A DNA stretch of 54,894 nt from WLMZ01 sp037139095 (GCA_037139095.1 JBAXHD010000015.1:1-54894), one strand, 5' to 3'; shown: positions 41,027-49,614, counted from the stretch's first letter. Translations and numbers: made by a program. The notes: generated by a model from the sequence alone, not told the origin.

Positions 41027-41890
41027 ATGAGCCATCCCATCGACCAGATCGGCATCGTCGATCTGATGATCGGTTTTCCCAAGAAGAGCGCCGCCGATCA
41101 CTATCAATTTCTGGCTGGGGCGGTAAAAGACGCCGAGTCCAAGACAATGGCGATGCCGGCGCAGTACATGTTCACCGAGGTGCCCTCCGATGTGCAGTCC
41201 GACACCGACACGGTGGCAATGCTCATTGCCGATATGGATCGTTGCGGTATCGCCCGGGGCATGGTGCACATGGGCTCCGACGAGTCAGTGCGAGCGCTCC
41301 GTAACCATCCCGATCGCATCATCGGTTGCGTCGACGCTGACCCCAACGACATTGTTGGCGCCATTCGCCGCATCCGCCACGCGCACGCCGAGTGGGGCAT
41401 CAAGGCTGTCACCTCGTTTCCATCCGGGTGTCTGCCGCAAGTGTCGGTCAGCGATGCTCGTTATTACCCGTTGTACGCAACGTGTGTCGAGCTTGATCTG
41501 CCCATCATCATCAATGCGGGCGTGCCAGGCCCACGGGTGCCGATGCTGTGTCAGCATGTCGAGCACTTCGATCAGGTGTGTTACGACTTTCCCGACCTGC
41601 GTATCGTGATGCGCCATGGCGCCGAGCCGTGGCAGGAGCTTGCCGTGAAGCTGATGCTCAAGTGGCCGGGGCTGTATTACATGACCAGCGCGTTTGCGCC
41701 CAAGTACTTCCCGCGCGAGATCGTCAACTACGCGAATAGTCGCGGTGTCAACAAGGTGATGTACGCGGGTTACTACCCAATGGGGCTGTCGCTCGATCGC
41801 ATTGTTGCCGAACTTCGCGAGGTTCCGTTTCGCGATCACGTTTGGCCGCGCTTCTTACGAGAGAACGCAGTCGAGGTTTTCAAGCTGTAA
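41027..41890 (+). CDS. Amidohydrolase-2-family (TIM-barrel) protein
   Basis: A 287-aa protein of the PF04909-like amidohydrolase group. The barrel is seen in the DMDRCGIARGMVHMG, FPDLRIVMRHGAEPW and KVMYAGYYPMGLS blocks. The usual N-terminal DxHxH metal motif is absent; the sequence there reads IVDLMIGFPKK. His in MRHGAEPW is kept. The family includes decarboxylases and lactonases, and this subgroup may bind metal differently or act without it. Start ATG at 41027 fits a leaderless promoter. The gene is followed, in the same direction, by ilvD after 59 bp, but each has its own -10 box. Confidence 0.85.
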   Translation: MSHPIDQIGIVDLMIGFPKKSAADHYQFLAGAVKDAESKTMAMPAQYMFTEVPSDVQSDTDTVAMLIADMDRCGIARGMVHMGSDESVRALRNHPDRIIGCVDADPNDIVGAIRRIRHAHAEWGIKAVTSFPSGCLPQVSVSDARYYPLYATCVELDLPIIINAGVPGPRVPMLCQHVEHFDQVCYDFPDLRIVMRHGAEPWQELAVKLMLKWPGLYYMTSAFAPKYFPREIVNYANSRGVNKVMYAGYYPMGLSLDRIVAELREVPFRDHVWPRFLRENAVEVFKL

Positions 41891-41937
41891 GCGCATTGCA
41901 GCGTGCGAGCGACTCATCATCGTGAGTCGCTGATTGA

Positions 41938-41943
41938 TACCGT
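41938..41943 (+). promoter_or_regulatory. Candidate leaderless -10 box of ilvD
   Basis: TACCGT, 6 nt before the ATG at 41950; no ribosome binding site. Confidence 0.5.
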
Positions 41944-41949
41944 GGCGAC

Positions 41950-43656
41950 ATGGCTGAACCCACCGACATGCCCGTTGACATCAAACCACGCAGCCGCGAC
42001 GTAACCGACGGCTACCAAAAGGCTCCGGCTCGCGCCATGCTTCGCGCCGTCGGTATGACCGACAACGATTGGCAGAAGCCTCAGATCGCAATTGCGAACG
42101 CGTGGAACGAAGTCACCCCATGCAACATGACCTTGCGCAAACTCGCCGAGCGCGCCAAGGAAGGCGTTCGTAGCGCCGGTGGCTTCCCAATGGAGTTCGG
42201 CACCATCACGGTCAGCGACGGCATCAGCATGGGCCACGAAGGCATGCGCGCTTCGCTGGTCAGCCGCGAGGTCATCACCGACTCGGTCGAGTGCGTGATG
42301 CACGCCGAACGACTCGATGGCTTTGTTGGTCTTGCCGGTTGCGACAAGAGCATTCCGGCAATGCTCATGGCCGCTGCCCGTCTCGACTTGCCCAGCGTGT
42401 TTGTCTACAACGGCAGCATCCTGCCCGGCAATCACAACGGCGTTGCGCTCGACATCACCAGCGTGTTCGAAGCCGTGGGTGCTTGCGCTCTTGGCAAGAT
42501 CACCGAAGACGAGCTCGGTGAGATCGAGCGCAAGGCGTGCCCTGGCGAAGGCGCTTGCGGCGGCATGTTCACCGCCAACACGATGAGCTCAATCGCCGAA
42601 GCAATCGGCATGAGCCTGCCCGGCAGCGCATCGCCGCCTGCAGTCGATCGTCGTCGCGAAGACGACGCAGTGCTCGCCGGTGAGGCCGTGGTCAACATGC
42701 TTCGCCTTGGCATCACGCCTCGCCAGATCATGACCAAGAAGGCATTCGAGAATGCCATTGCAGTCACCAGCGCACTCGGCGGCTCCACCAACGCCGTGCT
42801 GCATTTGCTCGCCATTGCCAACGAAGCCGGCGTCGCTCTTGAGCTCGAAGACTTCAACCGCATCGCGGCCAAGGTGCCACACATTGCCGACATGAAGCCG
42901 GGCGGCAAGTTCCACATGAGCGACCTCGATCGCGTCGGTGGCGTGCCCGTGGTGATGAAGCATCTGCTCGACGCAGGTTTGTTGCACGGCGATTGCCTGA
43001 CCGTCACCGGCAAGACCATGGCCGAGAACCTTGCGCACATCAATCCACCGCCACCCGATGGCGTTGTTGTGTACCCGGTCGACCAACCGTTGCACAGTGA
43101 GGGTGGCATCAACGTGCTCACCGGTTCGCTGGCACCACGTGGGTCGGTGGTCAAGGTCGCTGGCCTGAGCGCCGACCAAATGTTGTTCGAGGGCGTGGCG
43201 CGCGTATTCGACGGCGAAGATGGCGCAATGGCTGCCATCGTCAGCGGCTCGATGCAGCCGGGCACGGTTATCGTCATCCGTTACGAGGGGCCTAAGGGCG
43301 GACCCGGTATGCGCGAGATGCTCGCTATCACCGGGGCACTCAAGGGCGCCGGCCGTGGTGCCGACTGCGCGCTGGTTACCGACGGTCGTTTCAGCGGTGG
43401 CACATGGGGCTTCTGCATTGGCCACGTTGCTCCCGAAGCTGTCGACGGCGGTCCAATCGCATTCGTGCGTGACGGCGATCGCATTCGGGTCGATGTGCGC
43501 AACCTCAGCCTCGACCTGTTGGTGTCTGACGAAGAGCTCGCTCAGCGTCGGGTTGGCTGGGTGCCAAACACCAACAAGTACAGCAGCGGTGTGCTGGGCA
43601 AGTACGCCAAGTTGGTTCAGGGTGCCGAGACCGGCGCCATCACCAACACGCTCTAG
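41950..43656 (+). CDS. ilvD: Dihydroxy-acid dehydratase
   Basis: A 568-aa enzyme of normal length. The three cluster-binding Cys are Cys58 (TPCNMT), Cys131 (GLAGCDKS) and Cys203 (EGACGGMFTANTM), the pattern of [2Fe-2S] dehydratases known from plants and mycobacteria. It converts 2,3-dihydroxy-isovalerate and -methylvalerate to the keto acids in valine, isoleucine, leucine and pantothenate synthesis. It lies 6 kb before ilvBNC with its own candidate promoter, so it is not part of that operon. Confidence 0.97.
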   Translation: MAEPTDMPVDIKPRSRDVTDGYQKAPARAMLRAVGMTDNDWQKPQIAIANAWNEVTPCNMTLRKLAERAKEGVRSAGGFPMEFGTITVSDGISMGHEGMRASLVSREVITDSVECVMHAERLDGFVGLAGCDKSIPAMLMAAARLDLPSVFVYNGSILPGNHNGVALDITSVFEAVGACALGKITEDELGEIERKACPGEGACGGMFTANTMSSIAEAIGMSLPGSASPPAVDRRREDDAVLAGEAVVNMLRLGITPRQIMTKKAFENAIAVTSALGGSTNAVLHLLAIANEAGVALELEDFNRIAAKVPHIADMKPGGKFHMSDLDRVGGVPVVMKHLLDAGLLHGDCLTVTGKTMAENLAHINPPPPDGVVVYPVDQPLHSEGGINVLTGSLAPRGSVVKVAGLSADQMLFEGVARVFDGEDGAMAAIVSGSMQPGTVIVIRYEGPKGGPGMREMLAITGALKGAGRGADCALVTDGRFSGGTWGFCIGHVAPEAVDGGPIAFVRDGDRIRVDVRNLSLDLLVSDEELAQRRVGWVPNTNKYSSGVLGKYAKLVQGAETGAITNTL

Positions 43657-43667
43657 TCGCGAGGTGG

Positions 43668-44036
43668 CTACTCACTTGTAGCGAGGCGCCACCGCGCGAT
43701 ACCGCGCCACCCAAGGATGAACACAGCCACCGTTGCGGTGGTAACAATCACGAACGCTGTGGCCGTGCCGCGGTCGAAGGCAAAGTGGCGCAGCAGTAGC
43801 CCAACAATCACCGTGGTGAGCCAAACGATCGCGCCGGTCACGTTGCTGATTGGGTCGCGCCATGCGCGGCTGATGAGCCAGCCCACGATGACTGCAATCA
43901 GAAACGGCGCCGCCACTTTGGCAATGCCCACAAGCACATTGCCGGGTTCGTGATGGCTGCGTCGGCCGATAGCGACGAACGCAATAACTGTGACGAGATC
44001 GGCTGCTAGGGCGAGTTGGGCGCGCTTGGTGATCAT
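43668..44036 (-). CDS. DUF3054-family membrane protein
   Basis: A 122-aa protein with four membrane helices (about 8-25, 35-55, 68-87, 93-111). It matches the actinobacterial DUF3054 pattern: RRSHHEPGNVL after helix 1 and WLISRAWRDP, then AIVWLTTVIVGLLLRH. Function unknown. ATG at 44036 overlaps the flavin reductase stop (ATGA), so the two are cotranscribed; a redox- or quinone-linked role is only a guess. Confidence 0.88.
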   Translation of the reverse strand: MITKRAQLALAADLVTVIAFVAIGRRSHHEPGNVLVGIAKVAAPFLIAVIVGWLISRAWRDPISNVTGAIVWLTTVIVGLLLRHFAFDRGTATAFVIVTTATVAVFILGWRGIARWRLATSE

Positions 44037-44536
44037 TGCAGCAACTGGAAGACGCCGAGCTTGCCCTTGAAGAACAGCAATGGCTCAGGCTCTTGGTCGC
44101 TGTGGCTCATTGAGGTAACCCGACCAACGACGAAGTAGTGATCGCCGAGTTCGTGAACCGAGTCGATAGCGCAATCGATCCATGCGATGGAGCGGTCGAG
44201 GATGGGCGAGCCAGAGGCGGCGGGGTGCCACGCAACGCCGTCGAAGCGATCGTCGATGCCCTTCTTGGCGAAGCGCCAGCAATCGTCGCCCTGATCGGTG
44301 CCGAGAACGTTGACGCAGAACTTGCCAGCGGGCGCCATAGCGGCCCATGTCTCGCTGTTGGTTTGCGGCAGGAAGCCGACGAGCGGTGGCTCAAGCGAGA
44401 CGGACGTGAATGAACCGATAGTGAACCCGGCGGGCTGGTCGCCAACCATCGCGGTGACGATGGTGACGCCAGTGGGGAAGTGCCCCATCACCTGGCGATA
44501 ACGGGCGGAATCGAACTCTTCTGGTGAGATAGACAT
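44033..44536 (-). CDS. Flavin reductase-family (split-barrel) protein
   Basis: A 167-aa flavin:NAD(P)H reductase domain. ATG at 44536 gives MSISPEEFDSARYRQVMGHFPTGV; the block FPTGVTIVTA, then GFTIGSFTSVSLEPPLVGF, is the family fingerprint, with ELGDHYFVVGRV near the end. It reduces FMN or FAD and could supply a two-component monooxygenase, although no monooxygenase is nearby. TACAGT, 8 nt from the ATG, gives a likely near-leaderless start. Divergent from the 5-formyl-THF cyclo-ligase gene with 35 bp between. Confidence 0.92.
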   Translation of the reverse strand: MSISPEEFDSARYRQVMGHFPTGVTIVTAMVGDQPAGFTIGSFTSVSLEPPLVGFLPQTNSETWAAMAPAGKFCVNVLGTDQGDDCWRFAKKGIDDRFDGVAWHPAASGSPILDRSIAWIDCAIDSVHELGDHYFVVGRVTSMSHSDQEPEPLLFFKGKLGVFQLLQ

Positions 44537-44544
44537 CAGACGCG

Positions 44545-44550
44545 ACTGTA
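44545..44550 (-). promoter_or_regulatory. Candidate -10 box of the flavin reductase-DUF3054 operon
   Basis: TACAGT on the minus strand, 8 nt before the ATG at 44536; no ribosome binding site. Confidence 0.45.
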
Positions 44551-44571
44551 GCGGTGCCAAGGTGGAGAACT

Positions 44572-45123
44572 ATGAGCGATGCCAAGCGAGATTTGCGAGC
44601 AGCGATGCGCCGTATTCGTGCAGCGGTGCTCGACCGCGATGCGCGCACACAGCGATTGTGGGACGCGGTTGTTGGGTCGTTGCCGTCGTCGCGATTCAAC
44701 GGCCTCAACGTGCTGGCCTTCGTTGGCGTAGCAAGCGAACCCAACACGGAATCGTTGTTGCAGATGCTCGGCCGGCTTGGTGCCGTTGTGTACGTCCCGC
44801 GTGTTGAGGGCGAGGTGATGGTTGCCGTTCGATGCGACCGCGCCACTCCGCTTGAGCCGGGGGCCTACGGCATCCCGTCGCCCGTAGGCGAGCCAACCGA
44901 TGCGCAGATCATCGACCTCGTCATCGTGCCGGGTTTGGCGTTCACGCGCGACGGGCAACGCCTCGGGCAGGGCGGCGGCTATTACGACCGTTACCTACCG
45001 CTGCTGCGTCCCGACTGCGTGACCATCGGTGTGTGCTTCGAAGAGCAGATTGTGCACGCCGTGCCGGGCGAGACCCACGACCAACGTGTGTCGCTCGTGG
45101 TCACCGACGGTGTGCAACAGTGA
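44572..45123 (+). CDS. 5-formyltetrahydrofolate cyclo-ligase
   Basis: A 183-aa protein. ATG at 44572 has an AAGGTGGAG ribosome binding site upstream and starts MSDAKRDLRAAMRRIRAAV, typical of the family. The ATP/folate block RLGQGGGYYDRYLP is present near residue 140 and VPGLAFTRDG before it. It converts 5-formyl-THF to 5,10-methenyl-THF using ATP, salvaging folate. Its stop overlaps the next gene (GTGA). Confidence 0.95.
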   Translation: MSDAKRDLRAAMRRIRAAVLDRDARTQRLWDAVVGSLPSSRFNGLNVLAFVGVASEPNTESLLQMLGRLGAVVYVPRVEGEVMVAVRCDRATPLEPGAYGIPSPVGEPTDAQIIDLVIVPGLAFTRDGQRLGQGGGYYDRYLPLLRPDCVTIGVCFEEQIVHAVPGETHDQRVSLVVTDGVQQ

Positions 45124-46106
45124 CCGCCATGGCATCACCGTTCACGCTCGAACAACTCGATTCCGCAGCGCAGCTTGTGGGCCGATACGTACCGCCGACT
45201 CCGCAGTTTGCATGGCCGATGTTGTCCAACGCGGTTGGCGCCGAGGTGTGGGTGAAGCACGAGAACCACACGCCCACCGGCGCGTTCAAGGTTCGCGGTG
45301 GTCTGGTCTTTGCCGATCGTTATGTGCGCGAGAACGCGAACCCCACCGGTCTGATCAGCGCAACGCGTGGTAACCATGGGCAAAGCCTTGCCTTCGCTGG
45401 TCGGGCATTTGGGCTCGAGGTCACCATCGTGGTGCCGTTCGGTAATAGCCCCGACAAGAATGCAGCGATGCGTGCCTTCGGCGCAACGCTGATCGAGCAC
45501 GGCCACGACTTTCAGGCGGCACGCGAATACGCCATGCAGCTCGCCGATTCGCAGGGCATCCACATGGTGCCGTCGTATCACCCCGACCTTGTGATTGGTG
45601 TGGCCACCTACGCCCGAGAGTTCTTGGTGGGCACTCCCGAACTCGACACGGTGTATGTGCCGGTTGGGTTGGGGTCGGGCATCTGCGCGCACATTGCGGT
45701 GCGCGACCTGCTCGGTCTACGAACCGAGATTGTTGGCGTGGTCGCCGAAAATGCAGCAGCCACGGCGCTGTCGTTTGCTGCGGGTCATGCAGTGAGCACC
45801 GACACGGCCGACACGTTCATCGACGGCGTGGCATGCCGCGTGCCGGACCCGGCTGCCATCGAGATCATCTGCAAGGGCGCGGCGCGCGTGATCACCGTGA
45901 GCGAAGACCTGTGCGCCGACGCGTTGCGGTTGATGTATTCGACCACGCACAACATCGCTGAGCCCGCGGGTGGTCTGTCGCTTGCCGGATTGCTTGCCGA
46001 ACGCGACCAACAGCAAGGCCGACGCGTAGGTGTCACGCTGACCGGCGGCAACCTTGATGCGTCGCTGTTAGCAACGATTCTGGCGGGTCACACGCCGAAG
46101 CCGTGA
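45120..46106 (+). CDS. PLP-dependent threonine/serine dehydratase-family protein
   Basis: A 328-aa fold-type II PLP enzyme. GTG at 45120 overlaps the preceding stop (GTGA); ATG at 45129 is an alternative. The Schiff-base Lys57 is in TGAFKVRGG, the phosphate loop in PVGLGSGICAH, and TGGNLD ends the chain. There is no ACT or regulatory domain, so it is more like catabolic threonine dehydratase or serine racemase than biosynthetic IlvA. The deaminated 2-ketobutyrate could feed isoleucine synthesis through the ilv genes in this window, but a catabolic role is as likely. Confidence 0.92.
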   Translation: MTAMASPFTLEQLDSAAQLVGRYVPPTPQFAWPMLSNAVGAEVWVKHENHTPTGAFKVRGGLVFADRYVRENANPTGLISATRGNHGQSLAFAGRAFGLEVTIVVPFGNSPDKNAAMRAFGATLIEHGHDFQAAREYAMQLADSQGIHMVPSYHPDLVIGVATYAREFLVGTPELDTVYVPVGLGSGICAHIAVRDLLGLRTEIVGVVAENAAATALSFAAGHAVSTDTADTFIDGVACRVPDPAAIEIICKGAARVITVSEDLCADALRLMYSTTHNIAEPAGGLSLAGLLAERDQQQGRRVGVTLTGGNLDASLLATILAGHTPKP

Positions 46107-46116
46107 CCGGCGCGAA

Positions 46117-47448
46117 TTAGTCGACTTCGTCGTAGTACTCGCGACCGAGGTGGGTGATCTGCTCTTCGCCCATGATCCACCGCAGGGTGTTCTTGAGCTT
46201 GGTGAGCTGAATGAACAAGTCGTGCTCGGGGTACAAGCCGGGCGCAACCTGTGGGCTCTTGTAGTAAAAGCTGAGCCACTCTTGGATGCCGCCGAGGCCG
46301 GCGCGCTGAGCCAAGTCGCTATACAACACGAGGTCGAGTGCGAGTGGCGCCGCAAGGATGCTGTCGCGGCACAGGAAGTCGACCTTGATCTGCATTGGGT
46401 AGCCAAGCCAACCAAAGATGTCGATGTTGTCCCAGCCCTCTTTGTTGTCGCCGCGAGGTGGGTAGTAGTTGATGCTCACCTTGTGGAACACGTTGCCGTA
46501 CAGGTCGGGGTTCTTTGCAGGCTCGAGGATGTCTTCGAGCACGCCGAGCTTTGACTCTTCCTTGGTCTTGAAGTTCTCGGGTGCGTCGAGCACTTCGCCA
46601 TCTCGGTTACCCAAGATGTTGGTGCTGTACCAACCGGCGAGACCCAACTGGCGGGCCTTGAGCATGGGGGCGAGCACGGTCTTCATCAGGGTCTGGCCGG
46701 TCTTGAAGTCTTTACCGCTGATGGGCACGTTGCGCTCGGTGGCGAGCTGGCGTAGCACCGGTGTGTCGACGGCCAGGTTGGGGGCGCCGTTGGCGAACGG
46801 AACGTTTTCGAGGATGGCTGCGTATGCGTAGAGCATCGATGGTGCGATGGTTGGATCGTTGGCATCGATGGCGGCCTCGAATGCTTCGAGGTTCATGTGC
46901 GCTGGACCTGGCTCGATGAAGATCTCGGTGCTCGCGCACCAGATCATCACGAGACGATCGACCTTCTTCTCGTCTCGGAAGGTGTTGATGTCTTCGCGGA
47001 TTGCGTTAAGCATGGCGCGCTTGCCGATGTCACCTTTGGTGTGTTCGCCATCGAGGTTGCGTGCGTACTTGCGCTCGAATGCAGCCGACATCGGGCGAAT
47101 GTCGCGCAGTGCGTCGGCAACTGACTCGATGTGCTTGCCGCCTTCGAGCACGCCTGCGCGTGATGCAGCAACATATGCGTCGTCGGGGAACACGTCCCAT
47201 GCGCCCCACACGATGTCTTCGAGGCGGGCCAATGGCAGGAAGTCTTTGATGAGTGGGCTGCGGTCTTCGGTGCGCTTACCGAGACGGATGGTTCCCATCT
47301 GAGTCATCGAACCAACAGGCAGGCCCTGGCCACGCTTGACCAGTTCGACACCGGCAATCAGCGTTGTCGCAACGGCGCCGAGGCCGACCGTGAGTACACC
47401 GAGTCGCCCGGTAGCGGGTGCGACTGTTGGTGAAGGGGGCGTGGTCAT
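46117..47448 (-). CDS. ino1: Inositol-3-phosphate synthase
   Basis: A 443-aa myo-inositol-1-phosphate synthase, longer than the roughly 367-aa mycobacterial Ino1 and more like the Bacteroidetes/marine bacterial form. It has the NAD loop GVLTVGLGAVATTLIAG, a central SGKDFKTGQTLMKTVLAP-type block (ISGKDFKTGQTL) and the C-terminal NYYPPRGDNKEGWDN block. It converts glucose-6-phosphate to inositol-3-phosphate, the first step of inositol synthesis for phosphatidylinositol or similar lipids and thiols. A strong AGGAGG site precedes the ATG at 47448. Confidence 0.95.
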   Translation of the reverse strand: MTTPPSPTVAPATGRLGVLTVGLGAVATTLIAGVELVKRGQGLPVGSMTQMGTIRLGKRTEDRSPLIKDFLPLARLEDIVWGAWDVFPDDAYVAASRAGVLEGGKHIESVADALRDIRPMSAAFERKYARNLDGEHTKGDIGKRAMLNAIREDINTFRDEKKVDRLVMIWCASTEIFIEPGPAHMNLEAFEAAIDANDPTIAPSMLYAYAAILENVPFANGAPNLAVDTPVLRQLATERNVPISGKDFKTGQTLMKTVLAPMLKARQLGLAGWYSTNILGNRDGEVLDAPENFKTKEESKLGVLEDILEPAKNPDLYGNVFHKVSINYYPPRGDNKEGWDNIDIFGWLGYPMQIKVDFLCRDSILAAPLALDLVLYSDLAQRAGLGGIQEWLSFYYKSPQVAPGLYPEHDLFIQLTKLKNTLRWIMGEEQITHLGREYYDEVD

Positions 47449-47648
47449 GTGGTGTTTCCTCCTGAGATCGCAGCTTCAGAGCGCGATCAAACGCGATAGG
47501 TGCGTCAGCCTAGTGCGCCAGCACGCGCGGCGAGAATTGAGAGTCGCGGCGCACCGCAGGTTGTGGCACTGCGGCGGGTGAGTTGGAAGCCAGTCCGCCG
47601 CCCGAGTGCGTGCCGTTTGTGCGGCACGCGGCGTGACACACTGGCGAC
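47449..47648. other. 200-bp divergent region between ino1 and the biotinyl-carboxyltransferase gene
   Basis: It holds the ino1 ribosome binding site (minus strand, AGGAGG) and, on the plus strand, CACACT 6 nt before the ATG at 47649 as a weak leaderless-type -10. An 8-bp hairpin lies at 47608-47629. No gene is seen. Confidence 0.35.
47608..47629. repeat. 8-bp inverted repeat upstream of the biotinyl-carboxyltransferase gene
   Basis: GCGTGCCG, loop TTTGTG, CGGCACGC: a perfect inverted repeat 20 bp before the start codon, just upstream of or overlapping the promoter. Operator or structural role is undetermined. Confidence 0.35.
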
Positions 47649-49487
47649 ATGGGGGACCAACTGAACGTCGAATCGCCAATGCAGGGCACTGCAGTTGCGG
47701 TGTCTGTGAAAGCCGGAGACACGGTTCGTGTTGGCCAAACGGTGGTCTTACTCGAGAGCATGAAGATGCTGCACGACGTGAAAGTGACCGAAAGTGGCGT
47801 GGTGCGCGAAGTGCTCGTAGTCGAGGGTTCAACCGTGCTGGCAGGTCAACTCTTGCTGCTGGTCGATCTCGTCGAAGTATCGGCTGGCGTTGATGTCGCT
47901 GAGGCGGCGGTCGACCTCGGTCACGTTCGTGCCGATCTCGCCGAGGTGCTTGCGCGGCACGACATTGGCTTCGATGCAGCGCGCCCCGACGCCGTGCAAC
48001 GACGTCGATCAGTTGGCCGCCGTACTGCTCGCGAAAACGTTGCCGACCTTGTCGACGACGCAAGCTTTATCGAATACGGCCCTGTGGTTATTGCCGCCCA
48101 GCGTCGCCGTCGCAGTATCGACGACCTCATTGCGCGTACCCCGGCCGACGGAATGATTGGCGGCATCGGCACTGTCAACGGGCGCGACTTCACCGGCCAT
48201 GCCGCACAGGTAGTCGCGGTGTCGTATGACTACACGGTGCTGGCCGGAACACAGGGCCAGCAGAACCATCGCAAGAAAGATCGGCTCTTCGAACTCGCCG
48301 AGCAACTGCGCCTGCCCGTGGTGTTCTTTACCGAGGGCGGCGGCGGCCGGCCCGGCGACACCGATGGAGTAGGGGTCAGCGGGCTCGACTGCCTTGCGTT
48401 CTTATGGTTCGCGCAGCTCAGTGGTTCGGTGCCGTTGGTTGGGGTAAACGCCGGCTATTGCTTCGCCGGCAACGCTGCGATTCTGGGTTGTTGCGATGTG
48501 GTCATCGCCACCGAGGACTCGAACATCGGCATGGGTGGCCCAGCGATGATTGAAGGCGGTGGCCTCGGCACCTTCGAGCCCAAGCAGATCGGCCCGATCG
48601 AGGTGCAGCGCGCTAACGGCGTGGTCGACATCGTGGTGCGCGACGAAGCCGAAGCCGTGCAGGTGGCCAAGCAGTACCTCTCGTACTTCCAGGGTCCCCT
48701 CGCCACGTGGGAGCACGCCGATCAGCGTCTACTGCGTCATGTCATCCCCGAAGACCGCAAGCGTGGCTACGACGTGCGCGCCGTTCTCGACGCCCTGTTC
48801 GACACGGGTTCGGTGCTCGAGCTTCGCCGCGACTTCGGACTCGGAATGATTACCGCGCTTGCCCGCATCGAGGGCATGGCAGTTGGCGTCATCGGCAACA
48901 ATCCGAATCACCTTGCCGGTGCCATCGATAGCGACGGCGCCGACAAGGCAGCGCGTTTCATGCAGCTCTGCGATGCGTTCGACATTCCCATCGTCTCGTT
49001 GTGCGATACCCCCGGAATGATGGTTGGTCCCGAGATTGAGGCCACCGCTTTGGTACGTCACTGCAGCCGTTTGTTTGTCACCGGCGCCAACATCACGGTG
49101 CCATACATCACCGTGGTCACGCGCAAGGCGTATGGCTTAGGCGCTCAAGCGATGATGGGCGGCAGCACCAAGGCTCCGTTGGCCACGCTTGCTTGGCCGT
49201 CGGGTGAGTTCGGCGGGATGGGTCTTGAGGGTGCCGTTCGACTCGGCTATCGCAACGAGCTCGAAGCAGTCACCGATCCGGTTGAGCGCGAAGCGATGTT
49301 TCAACAGATGGTCGACCGCATGTACCAACACGGAAAAGCGCTGAACGCTGCGTCGCACTTCGAGATCGACGATGTCATCGATCCGGCCGACACTCGCCGC
49401 TGGTTGGCCACTCTGTTGCACTCAACCGCACCAGTTCCCGCGTGGTCGGCCCGACCAAAGAAGCGAGCAAACATCGACACGTGGTGA
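47649..49487 (+). CDS. Biotinyl-domain/carboxyltransferase fusion protein (acyl-CoA carboxylase subunit)
   Basis: A 612-aa protein. Residues 1-75 are a biotinyl carrier domain with the biotinylation motif ESMKM (Lys39); the rest is a carboxyltransferase of the AccD/propionyl-CoA-carboxylase beta type, with GDTDGVGVSGLDCLAF, NAAILGCCDVVI, GMMVGPEIEATALVRH and KAYGLGAQAMMGGS. Usual acyl-CoA carboxylases place the biotinyl domain with the biotin carboxylase, and the carboxyltransferase is separate. Here it is fused to the carboxyltransferase, and no biotin carboxylase is in the window. It would carboxylate acetyl-, propionyl- or long-chain acyl-CoA after charging by a carboxylase encoded elsewhere. 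Confidence 0.93.
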   Translation: MGDQLNVESPMQGTAVAVSVKAGDTVRVGQTVVLLESMKMLHDVKVTESGVVREVLVVEGSTVLAGQLLLLVDLVEVSAGVDVAEAAVDLGHVRADLAEVLARHDIGFDAARPDAVQRRRSVGRRTARENVADLVDDASFIEYGPVVIAAQRRRRSIDDLIARTPADGMIGGIGTVNGRDFTGHAAQVVAVSYDYTVLAGTQGQQNHRKKDRLFELAEQLRLPVVFFTEGGGGRPGDTDGVGVSGLDCLAFLWFAQLSGSVPLVGVNAGYCFAGNAAILGCCDVVIATEDSNIGMGGPAMIEGGGLGTFEPKQIGPIEVQRANGVVDIVVRDEAEAVQVAKQYLSYFQGPLATWEHADQRLLRHVIPEDRKRGYDVRAVLDALFDTGSVLELRRDFGLGMITALARIEGMAVGVIGNNPNHLAGAIDSDGADKAARFMQLCDAFDIPIVSLCDTPGMMVGPEIEATALVRHCSRLFVTGANITVPYITVVTRKAYGLGAQAMMGGSTKAPLATLAWPSGEFGGMGLEGAVRLGYRNELEAVTDPVEREAMFQQMVDRMYQHGKALNAASHFEIDDVIDPADTRRWLATLLHSTAPVPAWSARPKKRANIDTW

Positions 49488-49538
49488 GGCCGCTTCTCAA
49501 GCGGAGGCGGGTGATTTGTCAAGAATGACCGCGAACTG

Positions 49539-49568
49539 TTGCTATTTGGCAAGTTTTCATGGCAGAAT
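49539..49568 (+). promoter_or_regulatory. Candidate promoter of the ilvBNC leader
   Basis: TTGCTA (49539-49544), 18 bp, CAGAAT (49563-49568). The -10 ends 7 nt before the GTG of the leader peptide, so transcription would start at that codon. A second possible -35, TTGTCA, is at 49516-49521, which is less well placed. Confidence 0.45.
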
Positions 49569-49575
49569 CCCTTCC

Positions 49576-49614
49576 GTGACACGCAGCACAACAGTTCTCG
49601 TAGTACTCACCTAG
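49576..49614 (+). CDS. ilvBNC leader peptide (branched-chain attenuation)
   Basis: A 12-codon open frame reading V T R S T T V L V V L T (initiator GTG read as Met), then TAG. After the start it contains three Val, two Leu and four Thr codons in a row of twelve, with no Ile, and lies immediately before a leader hairpin and a terminator upstream of ilvB. This is the arrangement of known ilvB leaders, where ribosome stalling at Val/Leu codons decides termination. There is no ribosome binding site, which fits a leaderless mRNA start at the GTG. Confidence 0.75.
   Translation: MTRSTTVLVVLT

Noticed and set aside
44572..46106. Assignment of the PLP enzyme as biosynthetic IlvA because of nearby ilv genes
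   Set aside because: It lacks the regulatory C-terminal domain and is coupled to a folate gene, not to the ilv operon; a general dehydratase label is safer.
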